From contig NZ_WNKG01000002.1 of NCBI RefSeq assembly GCF_010119245.1, positions 248,001 to 312,000 of the forward strand: 64,000 nt of DNA, read 5' to 3'. Below are positions 18,735 through 28,564 of this stretch, in pieces. Numbering within the stretch: position 1 is the first letter of the stretch; every line of letters starts with the position of its first letter. Position numbers and translations under genes: made by a program. The DNA is from Cyclobacterium salsum (GTDB taxonomy: Bacteria > Bacteroidota > Bacteroidia > Cytophagales > Cyclobacteriaceae). The notes beneath the pieces are model-generated. The model worked only from the letters and a program-made list of their open reading frames with translations, was not told the origin of the DNA and did not search any database.

Positions 18735-19613
18735 ATGAATAAAAAAGTAAAGGACTTTGGTCACTTTCAATGGATAGATATAGAAAATCCACTGGAAGAA
18801 AGTCTTACAGACCTTGAATTCCCTTTCCGCTTGGATATAAAATTTCTGGAAGATTCTCTTAAATCAGGGCATTTGCCTAAACTGGAAAGGACGGCTGAAT
18901 ATACTTTTTTGATACTTCGAGCCTATACGGCATCGGAAGATGAAAAAGCAATAGAAGTCGGTCAAATCAGTAATAAAATTGCCTTTTTTGTAAATAAGGA
19001 AGCTGTAATCACGATACACCGAGCTTCTTTTTCATTTTTAAAAAATATTCATGACAATTTTGACTCTTCAGATGAATTGGTCTTACATATTATCAATGAT
19101 TTACTCCAAACCTTTGAAACCCCCATCAAAACACAATCTGAAAGGATGGATGCATTGGAACAAAGCATATTTCTTAAAGGAGGAGACGATCTATCTATCG
19201 AAAAGCTCTATTTTGAAAAGTCTAAAGCAAGGTTAACCAAGAAACTTTTGGTAATCATGCAGTCAGTGTTCCATCACTTTAAGGTTGATGATTCTTTAAA
19301 TACCAACCTGCAAGATATTAAAGACACCCTATTGGATTTGACATTACGAACGGAAGAGGTGGTAGATGATGCAAATGCCTTGCTAAATTCATATATGACC
19401 TTCCAAGCCCAAAAAAGCAATGATGTAATGAGGTTGCTGACTGTATTTTCTGCGTTCTTCCTTCCTCTGACGTTTATCGCAGGTGTTTACGGAATGAATT
19501 TTGAAAATATGCCCGAACTTCGCTGGGATTATGGATATTTCCTTTCATTATTGGTAATGCTCATTATTGCTAGTGCCATTTTTATATGGTTCAAAAAGAA
19601 AAAAATAATTTGA
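18735..19613 (+). CDS. corA: CorA-type magnesium/divalent cation transporter
   Basis: This encodes an inner-membrane Mg2+ (or Co2+/Ni2+) channel of the CorA family. The signature YGMNFENMPEL follows the first of two C-terminal transmembrane helices (FSAFFLPLTFIAGVYGMN); the second is FLSLLVMLIIASAIFIWF, ending in a KKKK-like basic tail. The N-terminal 240 residues form the usual alpha/beta cytoplasmic domain and long helix. From the ATG at 18735 it has 292 residues, slightly under the family norm. An in-frame TTG at 18672 would add 21 residues that look non-family. It appears to be a single-gene unit. Confidence 0.9.
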   Translation: MNKKVKDFGHFQWIDIENPLEESLTDLEFPFRLDIKFLEDSLKSGHLPKLERTAEYTFLILRAYTASEDEKAIEVGQISNKIAFFVNKEAVITIHRASFSFLKNIHDNFDSSDELVLHIINDLLQTFETPIKTQSERMDALEQSIFLKGGDDLSIEKLYFEKSKARLTKKLLVIMQSVFHHFKVDDSLNTNLQDIKDTLLDLTLRTEEVVDDANALLNSYMTFQAQKSNDVMRLLTVFSAFFLPLTFIAGVYGMNFENMPELRWDYGYFLSLLVMLIIASAIFIWFKKKKII

Positions 19614-19822
19614 ATGCTTGAGAATCATGGAATCTGCAATGATCAATCGTGCAGACCTGGAAAACAGACCATTTATTTTCAGGACGGTTCGAAAATCCTG
19701 CGTCCTGCCACCTTCTGGTTTCGTTATTGAAAACGCTGGAGCGCAACCGATCGGACAGGGATGTCACGGGCGGCCTTTGTTGCGCCTGAGGCAGGCCGTT
19801 GTGATGAGTTCTGGGCAGTTAC

Positions 19823-21100
19823 CTAAGCCTTTGCCTGCTCCTTACAGGCATTTACCAGCACATCCAGCTCGTCCAGCGTCGTATAGAGATTTGGGCTAAT
19901 CCGACAGCCATGGACATTTGAACCGTCGATGGCAACGGTAAAAATCTTGTACTTTTCCATCAGGATTTTCGCAAAGTCAGCTGGTTTCAGGCCTTCAATG
20001 CCGACGTTTCCGATTCCGCAATGTCGGGCAGGATCCTCGGGCGTGTTTACAATTACCCCCGGAATATCCCTGACCTGGCTGGTCCAGTACGTTTGCAAAT
20101 ACCGGAGGCGTTCTTCTTTTCTTTTTCCCCCAATGGCATGATGGTAATCAATGGCATCACTGATGGCCAGGTCGGTATACGCCGGGTAGGTTCCAATATG
20201 GTTCAGGCGATGGATGTCGTTGGGGTCTCGCTCTCCTTCGGCAAGCAAGGGCCAGACATGCTCCGCATTCCCTTTCTTTACGTATAAGAGGCCGGCACCA
20301 AGCGGCGTGCTCAGCCATTTGTGCAGGCTTGTCCCGTAATAGTCGCAGTTCAGATCGGGTAGGTTAAACTGGAAATGGGCAAAGGCATGCGCCCCGTCCA
20401 CCAACACCTGCACCCCTTTGCTATGGGCCATGTCACAAATCTTCCGGACGGGCAAGATCTGCCCGGTAATGTTGATCATGTGCGAGACCATTAGCAGCCG
20501 CGTCCTGGGGGTGATGGCAGCCGCGTAGAGCTCCACAATTTCTTCGTCGGATTGGGGCAGGTTCGGAACGGATATCACCTTGTTGACCACCCCGTACCGT
20601 TTGGCGGCCAGTTTGAACTGATTCAACATGGCACCGTAGTCCTGCTCGGCCATGACGGCCTCGTCTCCTTCCTTCCAATGAATGCCGGTAATGATCAAAT
20701 CCAGGGACTCGGTGGCGTTTCGGGTGATGACCACCTCCTCGGGGCTGCAGCCGCCCAATTCCGCCAGACGGGCAGTGGTGGCCGCTTTGTTTCCCTTCCG
20801 CTCGTTTCGCATGTACCAGGATCCCTGGTAATTTACCTCCCGCACATGCCCGATTAAATTTTCAAGGGTTTCCTGCGGGACAAAGCAATAAAAGCCATTT
20901 TCCAGGTTGATGTAATCGGGTTTGAGCCGGTAACCGGCCCGGATTTCGGCCCAGAAGTCTTCGTTGGAGGCAAGTTGAGCAGGAGGGATGTGCTCATAAC
21001 GGGACAGGAGCTGGCCAAAGGAATTGACGCCGGGGCTGGCCGTAACACCCAGGGCCAAAAGGTTTTTCAGAAAGGTTCTTTTTCTCATCTTCTGGAACAT
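19823..21100 (-). CDS. Exported class V aminotransferase (isopenicillin N epimerase/cysteine desulfurase-like)
   Basis: A 425-residue PLP enzyme of fold type I. The PLP lysine is K261 in SLHKWLSTPLGAGLLY, and the Asp that contacts the pyridine nitrogen lies in VDGAHAFAH. The N-terminus (MRKRTFLKNLLALGVTASPG) has twin basic residues and a hydrophobic stretch, resembling a Tat or Sec export signal, as seen for other Bacteroidota members of this group. ITRNATESLDLI matches the cofactor phosphate-binding region. The substrate is not predictable; epimerase, lyase and desulfurase activities all occur in the family. No operon partner; the 3' end faces corA. Confidence 0.85.
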   Translation of the reverse strand: MFQKMRKRTFLKNLLALGVTASPGVNSFGQLLSRYEHIPPAQLASNEDFWAEIRAGYRLKPDYINLENGFYCFVPQETLENLIGHVREVNYQGSWYMRNERKGNKAATTARLAELGGCSPEEVVITRNATESLDLIITGIHWKEGDEAVMAEQDYGAMLNQFKLAAKRYGVVNKVISVPNLPQSDEEIVELYAAAITPRTRLLMVSHMINITGQILPVRKICDMAHSKGVQVLVDGAHAFAHFQFNLPDLNCDYYGTSLHKWLSTPLGAGLLYVKKGNAEHVWPLLAEGERDPNDIHRLNHIGTYPAYTDLAISDAIDYHHAIGGKRKEERLRYLQTYWTSQVRDIPGVIVNTPEDPARHCGIGNVGIEGLKPADFAKILMEKYKIFTVAIDGSNVHGCRISPNLYTTLDELDVLVNACKEQAKA

Positions 21101-21992
21101 TTGTATAAATGTAAGAAAAAAATAACTGGGTGTAAAGGGAGTATTTCACCCCAGGGGAGGATTGGGTAGCTGAAGATTATTCCAGAGCATGTAGAGATGA
21201 ATAGGTTAAAAATATGCACTTCTAAGGAAATCGGTAGATCTATTGTGCTTCGCTCAACCGTTTTCCCGCTGCAACTTTGGAACTCGAAAATCGATTTATA
21301 GATATAATTTCAGATTTAATTAAAATAATATTTTTAATATAAAAAAAAATAGAAAGAATATTCGTCTTTTATTTAGAATCAGAAAAACGGTAATCAGCTG
21401 GGTGTTGATCAAATAATTTTTTAGTGACTTATTAGTCAACAGCTCGGATGCCGCAGCCATCATAACGATTATCATTGGAAGATCCGGGTTGAACTGGCTA
21501 ACATATCATACGTTTTTGATAAGATGAAGGACAGTAATCTTTTGCCGATGATTTAATTTTGAATTCTACTAACAAATTAAATAATTGTATTGTATAGAGA
21601 AGTAATACAGGATAAGCTTGTTCATTTGAATCTGAATTTAATTGAAAATAGCCAGTTCAAGTAGGGTTTTACACTGCTAATAATATAGGTTTGGTTGCCA
21701 GGGATTCGCCCTGTTTCCTCAAAATCACGGATGGTAAAACTTGCTGAAAAGAATTGACTGAGGTTACGCGCATGCTGAAGGTTGGATGGATACTGACCAG
21801 AATAGATGGATTTATTTTGAATTAATTAGGTTAATACGTTAAGTGTCTGCTTTACAATCCGATTTTTCAGCATGTGCGGACTTTGGTTGACTATCATTTA
21901 TTTAAGACGAAGAGCCCTGTCAACCTGAGTTCGATTTTAATGGATGGCAATTTGGTTCTTTGGAACGGCTTTTTGCTTGATTCCGGGCCTTT
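21101..21992. other. Long intergenic region
   Basis: Nearly 900 bp without a supportable gene; the plus-strand frames at 21874 and 21944 have no protein-like composition and run into the palindromic element. The region contains a copy of repeat family B at 21496-21543. The 21300-21420 stretch is very AT-rich. Confidence 0.5.
21496..21543 (+). repeat. Family B motif, copy B1
   Basis: This matches the core seen at 36501, 38980, 40180, 44566 and 50663: GGCTAACATATCATACG, then TTTTTGATAAGATGAAGGA. Unlike the other copies it has no plus-strand gene close downstream; both neighbours are on the minus strand. Confidence 0.5.
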
Positions 21993-22316
21993 TTGGAAAA
22001 AAATGTTCAACCCACTCCGGGGTTGCTGGAAGGATAGATTGGCTCCTAAACCCCGGGTTTCGCTCGGGGTTATTATTGTTGAAGCCCTGCAGGCTTCGGA
22101 GTCGAATAGGAGTTTGTTTCTTGAGCAGTGATCTGGAACCTCCTTATAACGTAATTGGACTAACGGAAAAAAACGCTATAGATGCCAATTTAGGCTGCTG
22201 CTGATTCTCTCAGTAAAAGCAGGCCTGAAGGGCCTGAACAACAATAACCGTGGGTGCAACCCGCGGAAAGCTAACAAAAACGAAGCTCCAACCCCGGCAG
22301 GGGTTGAACCTTTTTA
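21993..22316. repeat. Palindromic element with two inverted arms of about 110 bp
   Basis: Left arm (about 21993-22110) and right arm (about 22205-22316) are imperfect inverted copies. Each holds a GTTCAACCC-CCGGGGTTG hairpin at the outer side, then a CCCCGGGTTTCGCTCGGGG-type hairpin, TTATTATTGTT, and a GCCCTGCAGGCTT-type hairpin. About 95 bp of unrelated sequence separates the arms. No transposase is adjacent. GC-rich hairpins of this kind occur as dispersed REP- or MITE-like elements in Bacteroidota; this assignment is by resemblance only. Confidence 0.65.
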
Positions 22317-22373
22317 CGGAAAATAGATCGAACTTAGGTTGTCAGGTTTTTGAAACCTTACAGATTTTTTTTT

Positions 22374-25300
22374 CTACTCTTTTAAAAACCGGATCCGGTC
22401 CGTAAATCCGCTGTTTTCCAATTTAATAATATACAAACCGGTTTTTAGGTGAGCTACCGGTATGGGAAGTACCTTCTCGTTGGCGGGGAGTACATAGGTT
22501 CCTACCACCTGCCCATCCACAGACAGCAGGGTCACTTGGCTGGGCTCCGGGAAGGCGCGTTTTACCTCAAGGGCCGCCTGGCCTGTTGAGGGATTGGGGT
22601 TCAGGCTAACCTGCCTTTTGACTACAAAATGAACCGCATTGGTAGTCAGCAACTGACCATCGCTTCCTTTCAGGATTGCTGAAGTTTGGTAGGAACCTGG
22701 ACGGAGCTGTTCCGGTAAGCTGTGCCAAGTGAGTTCATCGCTTTTTTCCCAGGATAGATTTCCCAACTTTAGGTCTTGCGTCAAGGCGATGCTTTCCGAT
22801 CCATGCAGTGGGCTGCCGGTCTTTAAAATCAATTTCACCTTCCCATCTGTTTCCTCTGCGCGTAAGCTGGCCTCTTGTCGCATCCGCAGGCTGCTTGGGG
22901 AAGATTTGCCCAGTTGGATAAGCAGTGGCTTGGAAGACAGGGGTAGCAGCAGTTGGCCGTTTTCATAGCCTACAGTAGCAACTTCCCCCTGTGGGTCCAG
23001 TCCGGAAAGGTACCAGGCCGATGCTGCAGGCAATTCGTAGGGAAGGGCAAGGTTTACGGCCACAGAATCATCCCCGGTGACCGGTCTCCAGGCGATTAAA
23101 TGGCTGTCTTCACCGGCTTCATTGCGCAGCAGGTAAATATAGGCCTTATCGTCTTCCTTCAATACTTCTTGAAAACGTAGGCTGGCCATTCGGTTTTGAA
23201 GTGCTTCGGCAGCGAAAAAGGACCTTTTTTCTTTAAAGTTAAAGTTGAGGGATTCCGTAAGGCCGGAGCGGTCGTAGTTTCGTTGGGAGTCCGTACTTTC
23301 CAAATCCACATTCGCATAGAAATACCAATGGGCCCGGTCAACGCCCATGCGGCTCAGCCAAAGCAGTCCTCTCACGGCATACACGGCTTGGGAAATGGCC
23401 GATACGGCTTCGCTGTTGGAAGCGGTTTCATTGGCACTGGAAGCATCCCAGCCCCATTCGGTGACGTGGACCTCCTTGCCGGGCATGTTATGATCCCGGA
23501 AGCGCAGCCCGGCAAAGAGTGCCCGCATCTCCGAAGCCGGATGCTCCGGGTGCACGGCCAGGCGAATTCCCGCTTCGTTTCGGATATAGCTGTACAGGTG
23601 CAGGTTGATGCCATCCAGGTACGGAGCAGCGGCTTCCGATAGTTTGTAGCCCATGTAATTTTTGCTGATTCCGGAATTCCCGGCCTCGGGATTGGAGGCC
23701 TGAAGCGCCGCAGGCAGCACGGTCAAGGCTGGGTCGGCGGATTTCATACCCTTTGCCATGCCCTCCAGGATAAGCCGGTAGGTCTCATTGCTGTAATCCC
23801 AGGGTTCGTTGCCAATCTCCGCGGAACGGATAAGATCCAGGTTTCCAGGTCCGAAGGTGCCGGCAAAAGCCTGTCCCAGGGCCTCCCCCGATTCGTAGGG
23901 GCTATCCCAGTCGGACTCCCGAAACCGGTCGAAGGTGTACGTCGCATCCACGGAAAACCCCTTATTTTTCCAATCGGAATATTCCTGTTCCCATTGGGTC
24001 CATTTCAGGTGCACCTGCAGGTTGTCCGGATCATAGCTGGGGATCTGATCCGGATCCGGGGTATCCCAGTGGATGTTGTGATAATTTCTGGCCTGGGAAG
24101 CCGCCCGGATAAATTTTTGAGCACCTTCGTCGGGACCCTGCAGGTTCGGTACTTTCTTTGTTCCCCAGGCCCAGACGGTATTCAGCCCAAAGAGTTCCCC
24201 GAAACTCCGGTCCTGTGGTTCTGGGGCAGGAGGGGGGCCATAGTTGCCGTATTCGTCGTAAACGGTGATTTCCTGTATGGTGGCTTTTTTATAATTTTCA
24301 TCGGCCAACTGTATTTCCATCCTCAGGTAGCGGGCCGGAATGGGTTCGGGCAATTGGATCGTTTGGAAATCCAGGATGCTTGGGTCCAGGTCTTTTACCC
24401 CTACCAGGCTGTCGGGATGGTTTCCCAGGAGCAATGTAGCCGAAATGGCGGTGCCTGCACCGTTCCATTGCCGGGTTCGGATCCAGGAAACTTGCTTTTT
24501 CTCTCCCAGATCCATGGTCAGGTGCTCGGTCAGGGGCTGGCTGTAGGCCGCGATTTCCTGAATGCTGAAGGCCGAAGGAGAACTCAAATAAACTTCGGTG
24601 ACCTGGTCCAGTTCGACGGTAAACCGTTGGTGCCCACTGGTACCTACCGGATAGGAAAGTTCTTTCCTTTCTCCGTTGGCCGTGGTAAGGCGTATGCTAA
24701 TGGGTTCGCTGAAATTGTTCGAAATCCGCAATCCCAGACGGTGAATGGGCAGGGAAGGAACAGAAAGGCGGTACCAGGCGAGGTTTTCTCCCTCGGGTAT
24801 TGGAATAGTGGGCGTACTGTTTCCCAATAAACCATCGGTAGCTTTTTCGACAGGGATCGCTCCGGATGCTTCTCCGGCCAGATGCAGGAGCACATTTTGC
24901 AGGGGATTGGAAACGTACCGGTCAGGCAGGGGATTATCGGATACCCAGGCCGTGGAAAAATCGTTGTCCAGGACCCTGGAGGCCTGATTTTGCGCTCCGG
25001 CTGCGGTGGAACTGGCAACTACACTTGCCTCTGAGGACAAGGCCGGGTAGAGACCGGCATGCGGATCCCATGTAACGGAGGGCGGGGGATTAGGGGCATT
25101 TTCCCCAAAAATTTCCAGTTCAAATACGGATACCTTCTTATAATTTTCAGGTACCAGGGTATGGGCAATTCTAACGTACCGTGCTTTTATGGCCTGCGGA
25201 AATTCGGTAATAACAAGCGAAAGGTCTGTTGGATTGAGGCTGCCTACCTGTACCAAGCTGTCCAGGTGGGTACCCATCAGCAGGGATGTTGCCGTGGCAT

Positions 25301-25961
25301 TGCCCCAGCCGGCCCAGTGCTTGCTGTGGATTTGCTTTATCCATCGGTCCTGCTCCAGGTCAATGGTAAGGTATTCCACAGCGGCTTGCTCCAGGGCTGC
25401 CAGGTCATAGATAAAAAAGGGGGCAGTACTGGAAAGGCTGATGCTGACAATGTTTTCTACATCCGGCGTGTAACGGATCGTGGCGTTATTTTGGATGTCG
25501 GTGTAAAGCAGCAAGGTAACGTTGCCGGAGGCATCAAAAAGGTTGATTTCAACATCTTCCTGAAGGCCACCCAAACGAAGGCCCAACAGGTGGATTTTTT
25601 TTGGATCGGAGAAGAGCAGTGCTGCAGTTGCCTTACCATCGACTAGGCTGATTTGAGGAGTATAGGTACCTAATTTCCCATCGGTGGCATTGGCCAATAT
25701 TGTGCCAGAGGGGCTGTTCAGGGCTTGCCCCAACAAAATATTTTGTTCCGGATTGCTGAAATAAAGGTTTGGAAAAGGATTGGCCGATACCCAGGAGGTA
25801 CTGAGATTGCCGTCAATGGCTTGTTGTGCCGGGGCATTGGCTGCGGCCGAACTTGCGGTGACGGTCCCGGTCACTTTGATAAGCGGATTTTCCCCGGAAA
25901 ACGCAAAAGAAGCGCTTTCGCAGAGTAGCAAAATGCAAAGGGGGAGTAATCTAAAAGGCAT
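22374..25961 (-). CDS. T9SS-secreted clan GH-A-like glycoside hydrolase with duplicated discoidin-like modules
   Basis: A 1195-residue secreted protein with a Sec signal (LLPLCILLLCESASFAF). Two related modules of about 260 residues follow, each opening with an F5/8-type discoidin-like block (AIDGNLSTSWVSANPFP and VLDNDFSTAWVSDNPLP); they probably bind glycans. Residues 590-920 look like a (beta/alpha)8 hydrolase, with proposed acid/base E719 in EIGNEPWD and nucleophile E835 in VTEWGWD, the spacing expected for clan GH-A. The family number is not clear; GH39-, GH5- or GH30-like are possible. The last 75 residues (LNPNPSTGQAALEV, ending TGLYIIKLEN) form a T9SS sorting domain, so the protein is exported across the outer membrane and anchored or released. 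It stands apart from the PUL and faces the opposite way. Confidence 0.82.
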   Translation of the reverse strand: MPFRLLPLCILLLCESASFAFSGENPLIKVTGTVTASSAAANAPAQQAIDGNLSTSWVSANPFPNLYFSNPEQNILLGQALNSPSGTILANATDGKLGTYTPQISLVDGKATAALLFSDPKKIHLLGLRLGGLQEDVEINLFDASGNVTLLLYTDIQNNATIRYTPDVENIVSISLSSTAPFFIYDLAALEQAAVEYLTIDLEQDRWIKQIHSKHWAGWGNATATSLLMGTHLDSLVQVGSLNPTDLSLVITEFPQAIKARYVRIAHTLVPENYKKVSVFELEIFGENAPNPPPSVTWDPHAGLYPALSSEASVVASSTAAGAQNQASRVLDNDFSTAWVSDNPLPDRYVSNPLQNVLLHLAGEASGAIPVEKATDGLLGNSTPTIPIPEGENLAWYRLSVPSLPIHRLGLRISNNFSEPISIRLTTANGERKELSYPVGTSGHQRFTVELDQVTEVYLSSPSAFSIQEIAAYSQPLTEHLTMDLGEKKQVSWIRTRQWNGAGTAISATLLLGNHPDSLVGVKDLDPSILDFQTIQLPEPIPARYLRMEIQLADENYKKATIQEITVYDEYGNYGPPPAPEPQDRSFGELFGLNTVWAWGTKKVPNLQGPDEGAQKFIRAASQARNYHNIHWDTPDPDQIPSYDPDNLQVHLKWTQWEQEYSDWKNKGFSVDATYTFDRFRESDWDSPYESGEALGQAFAGTFGPGNLDLIRSAEIGNEPWDYSNETYRLILEGMAKGMKSADPALTVLPAALQASNPEAGNSGISKNYMGYKLSEAAAPYLDGINLHLYSYIRNEAGIRLAVHPEHPASEMRALFAGLRFRDHNMPGKEVHVTEWGWDASSANETASNSEAVSAISQAVYAVRGLLWLSRMGVDRAHWYFYANVDLESTDSQRNYDRSGLTESLNFNFKEKRSFFAAEALQNRMASLRFQEVLKEDDKAYIYLLRNEAGEDSHLIAWRPVTGDDSVAVNLALPYELPAASAWYLSGLDPQGEVATVGYENGQLLLPLSSKPLLIQLGKSSPSSLRMRQEASLRAEETDGKVKLILKTGSPLHGSESIALTQDLKLGNLSWEKSDELTWHSLPEQLRPGSYQTSAILKGSDGQLLTTNAVHFVVKRQVSLNPNPSTGQAALEVKRAFPEPSQVTLLSVDGQVVGTYVLPANEKVLPIPVAHLKTGLYIIKLENSGFTDRIRFLKE

Positions 25962-26147
25962 AGGCTAACAGGAATGAGAAGGATGACCCCGCAAGTTAAA
26001 TCAAATTCCCTGAAGTTGGAATTGGTTTTTTTAGATGAATTGAAAATCGGTTGCCGATTGGCTATTGACTTTTTTAATTAAATGTTTTAACTTCCTGATA
26101 GGTAGGTAACTATATATTCTGTTTTCCCCACACTAAACAACAGGGCT

Positions 26148-26495
26148 ATGAAGAGATTACCTCTGCTATCTCCTTACTTTGACCCGGAGGGCAGCGAAAA
26201 GAATTGGAGGCCGGCCATTAGAGCAAATTTGTTTGCCGGGATAGGCAGTTATTCCAATGATTTTGGGGGTTCGTCAACTATTCGGGATGATATCGTTCGA
26301 TTCGGGGGATCTATTGAGCCAGGTATCCTATTTAACCCCCGGAAGGGATTATACCTGGGCATGTACTTCCCCTTATTCTCTTATACACAGACCCGGTTTA
26401 GCAATGAATTTACCGCAGAACCCTTTGTCGACAAGCAGTTTAAATTTGGCCTCAACAAACCCGGCCTGGGCATGGAGGTGTCGTTTAGGTTTTAG
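26148..26495 (+). pseudogene. C-terminal fragment of an outer-membrane beta-barrel protein
   Basis: The 115-residue frame has alternating hydrophobic/polar strands (RANLFAGIGSYSNDFGG, GLYLGMYFPLFSYTQ) and ends GMEVSFRF, a terminal Phe strand typical of outer-membrane barrels. It has no signal peptide and is far shorter than such proteins, so it is likely the end of a decayed gene. A true short gene cannot be excluded. Confidence 0.45.
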
Positions 26496-27080
26496 GTGGA
26501 TTGTTCGTGAAGTGCCTGTCGAAGCAGTAAACATGGAAATCAGGGAAAGCCGAAAGTGCAGAGCAGAAGACACCCAACCTATCAGTAGCATATATATAGC
26601 TTCAAAACAGCATCCCCTCGTCTTAAATCTCAAGGCAACCGTTGGTGAAATCCTATTTTTCCACTATCTTGCCCGCATTGCTTATCGCTGAATCATGTTT
26701 TGTAGAATCTTTTTAAGTGGAAGGAATATCCCGGAGAGGCAGTTTTGTTAAAAAGGGGCAGCGGAGATTTGGGCAATGAAAAAGAAATTTTGTATTGTTG
26801 AATTCCAATAGCTTGTACGGAGTTAATTCTTTTTAAATAGGAACAATAAAACGAGTTAATTGGCGACCTGGTTCTGTTAATATCTATTTTAAAGTGCTCG
26901 TAATAAATAGGTTAATAGAAAGTTAGAAAACAAGGAAGGTCCGAGAAAGCCTACGGAGTCGTAGTCCAGCGGTGTTCAAATGAAATTTTTGCAATGGAAA
27001 AGTGGAGTCTAGAACCCACTAAAAAAAACGGGGCGGAAACGAAAAGCCAAACGAGTAGTATAATTTAAATTTTAAAAAAG
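26496..27080. other. Intergenic region, nothing assigned
   Basis: AT-rich, with an A-run of eight at about 27020. The frame at 26257-26691 overlaps the barrel fragment in another frame and looks like a shadow. A promoter for the lipoprotein gene is expected near 27040 but no clear box was seen. Confidence 0.4.
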
Positions 27081-27872
27081 ATGAAAGTATTAAATTTTTC
27101 AGTGGTATTTTTTCTATGCTTAGGTGTCATATCTTGTAGTGAAGATGATTTTAAACCAGAAAATTCAGAAAGATTAATTACAAATGCAGAAACAGAAAAC
27201 CGGAGTAATGAATGGGACATAACAGGTCAACTTCATAATGATTTTTTAGATTTTTTTATAACTCGTGATGATTTTGAAAATAGTGCTTTTCGCAGTAATT
27301 TATTGGAAATAACTAGAGAATTTTATTCTATAAATAACCTACCCTACAATGGGAATGAAATCAATGCAACATTTGATGTATTCCAAGAAATGGAAAACGA
27401 TGGTGTGGATGTAGGAATAGTTTTAGACAATCAATCGTCGACTGGATGTGATTATATTCCGACATTATGCGATCTCTTCCCTTTCAATCCATTTCCAATA
27501 CCAGATTTTAATTTTATAACTTCCGGTAACAATACCGATAAAGTATTAGATTTTATCGAAAGAACTAAAGAACTAGAAAATGATGTATTAAAAAATGATT
27601 CTTTTAGTGAAGAGCAAAAAGCTGTTCTGTTAGAATCTTATGCTGTTTCGAGATATTCACATCAATATTGGCATAATCAGGAAGTTTTGGGGAATGAAAG
27701 TCAGTGGGTGGACTCTATACGCGAAATAGATGTAATTGAACAAGCTTGCTCTGTTTGTAAAGCTGATTTTGTCGGAGCAGTTACAGGGGCATTTACAGGT
27801 CCTGGAGCATTGATTGGGGCTGGTGCCGCAAGTGCTGCTCAAGCATATGCTAATTGGTTGTTTGGGGAATAA
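27081..27872 (+). CDS. Lipoprotein with glycine/alanine-rich, membrane-active-looking C-terminus
   Basis: A 263-residue lipoprotein: MKVLNFSVVFFLCLGVISC carries a lipobox with Cys19. The mature part is acidic and Asn-rich and contains two Cys pairs (CDYIPTLC near residue 123 and CSVC near 222). The last 40 residues switch to a glycine/alanine-rich hydrophobic segment (DFVGAVTGAFTGPGALIGAG, then AASAAQAYANW), a glycine-zipper pattern like that in bacteriocins and other membrane-inserting peptides. The gene is markedly more AT-rich than its flanks, a sign of transfer. There are no obvious export or immunity genes beside it. Function unknown; a toxin-like or membrane-anchored role is inference. 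Confidence 0.65.
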   Translation: MKVLNFSVVFFLCLGVISCSEDDFKPENSERLITNAETENRSNEWDITGQLHNDFLDFFITRDDFENSAFRSNLLEITREFYSINNLPYNGNEINATFDVFQEMENDGVDVGIVLDNQSSTGCDYIPTLCDLFPFNPFPIPDFNFITSGNNTDKVLDFIERTKELENDVLKNDSFSEEQKAVLLESYAVSRYSHQYWHNQEVLGNESQWVDSIREIDVIEQACSVCKADFVGAVTGAFTGPGALIGAGAASAAQAYANWLFGE

Positions 27873-28564
27873 TAAATTTTTCTCTTTTTCAGGTGAATAA
27901 AAGCTGTTTTAGAATTCTATTGGCTTTAAAACGTTTGAAACCATGGAAAATAGTTGATTTTCTATGATTTGATTTTTAATAGCAATTAAACTTAGAATTA
28001 TCTAAAACTACCCCATAAACTCACCTAAACTCAGGAGCGGGTTTGCAGATAAAATTACACTATTATACTTAAAATTAAGCCTAGTGATTTTATTGAAACG
28101 AAAGTAAGTTAAACCCGCTCCTGCATGTATAAGGCCTGACTTGAAGGGGTCACAGAGCTTTGGAACAGCTCATCGACATGCTGATGTGGGAATCCGACTT
28201 TAAACAGGTTGCATCGAGCAGCTTTCTATACAGAAGGGTTGTCAAAATGGCTGCTGCTGTTTTTGAGAATTCATGCTTAAGGGGAGGTATTTATGCGAGT
28301 TTTATCGCATTCCGGCAAGTACCGGTGGAAGGGTGTTCCCCCTTTTCCTGAACTGATTAGTTCTAAATAGAAAAAGACATGCTAAGTACGTACTTTTTTC
28401 ATGTATTTATACGTATTAGTTATAATGAATCATGGATAAAAAATCAACATTGAAACTTGACAAATCCGTATTTGTACCGGATCGTTTCGGACATGGTAAT
28501 AAAATATCGGGCAAACTTGGTTTATTTTAAAATATTGACCAATTTGTACCAACCTGCAAGAGTT
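27873..28564. other. Intergenic region with a 13-bp inverted repeat
   Basis: Nearly 700 bp without a supportable gene; the 63-codon frame at 28160 is not convincing. CAGGAGCGGGTTT at 28032-28044 is matched by its exact complement AAACCCGCTCCTG at 28111-28123. The repeat could be the ends of a small element or a long-stem transcript; nothing between them is recognisable. The antitoxin promoter should lie in the last 100 bp. Confidence 0.5.

Noticed and set aside
19618-19899. 93-codon plus-strand frame between corA and the aminotransferase gene
   Set aside because: It overlaps the 3' end of the aminotransferase on the other strand and is Pro/Arg-rich, as expected for a shadow frame.
21874-22204. 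Plus-strand frames of 85 and 86 codons
   Set aside because: They run into the palindromic element and overlap each other in different phases; no protein-like sequence.
28160-28351. 63-codon frame upstream of the antitoxin
   Set aside because: No recognisable domain, no ribosome site and no partner; likely chance.
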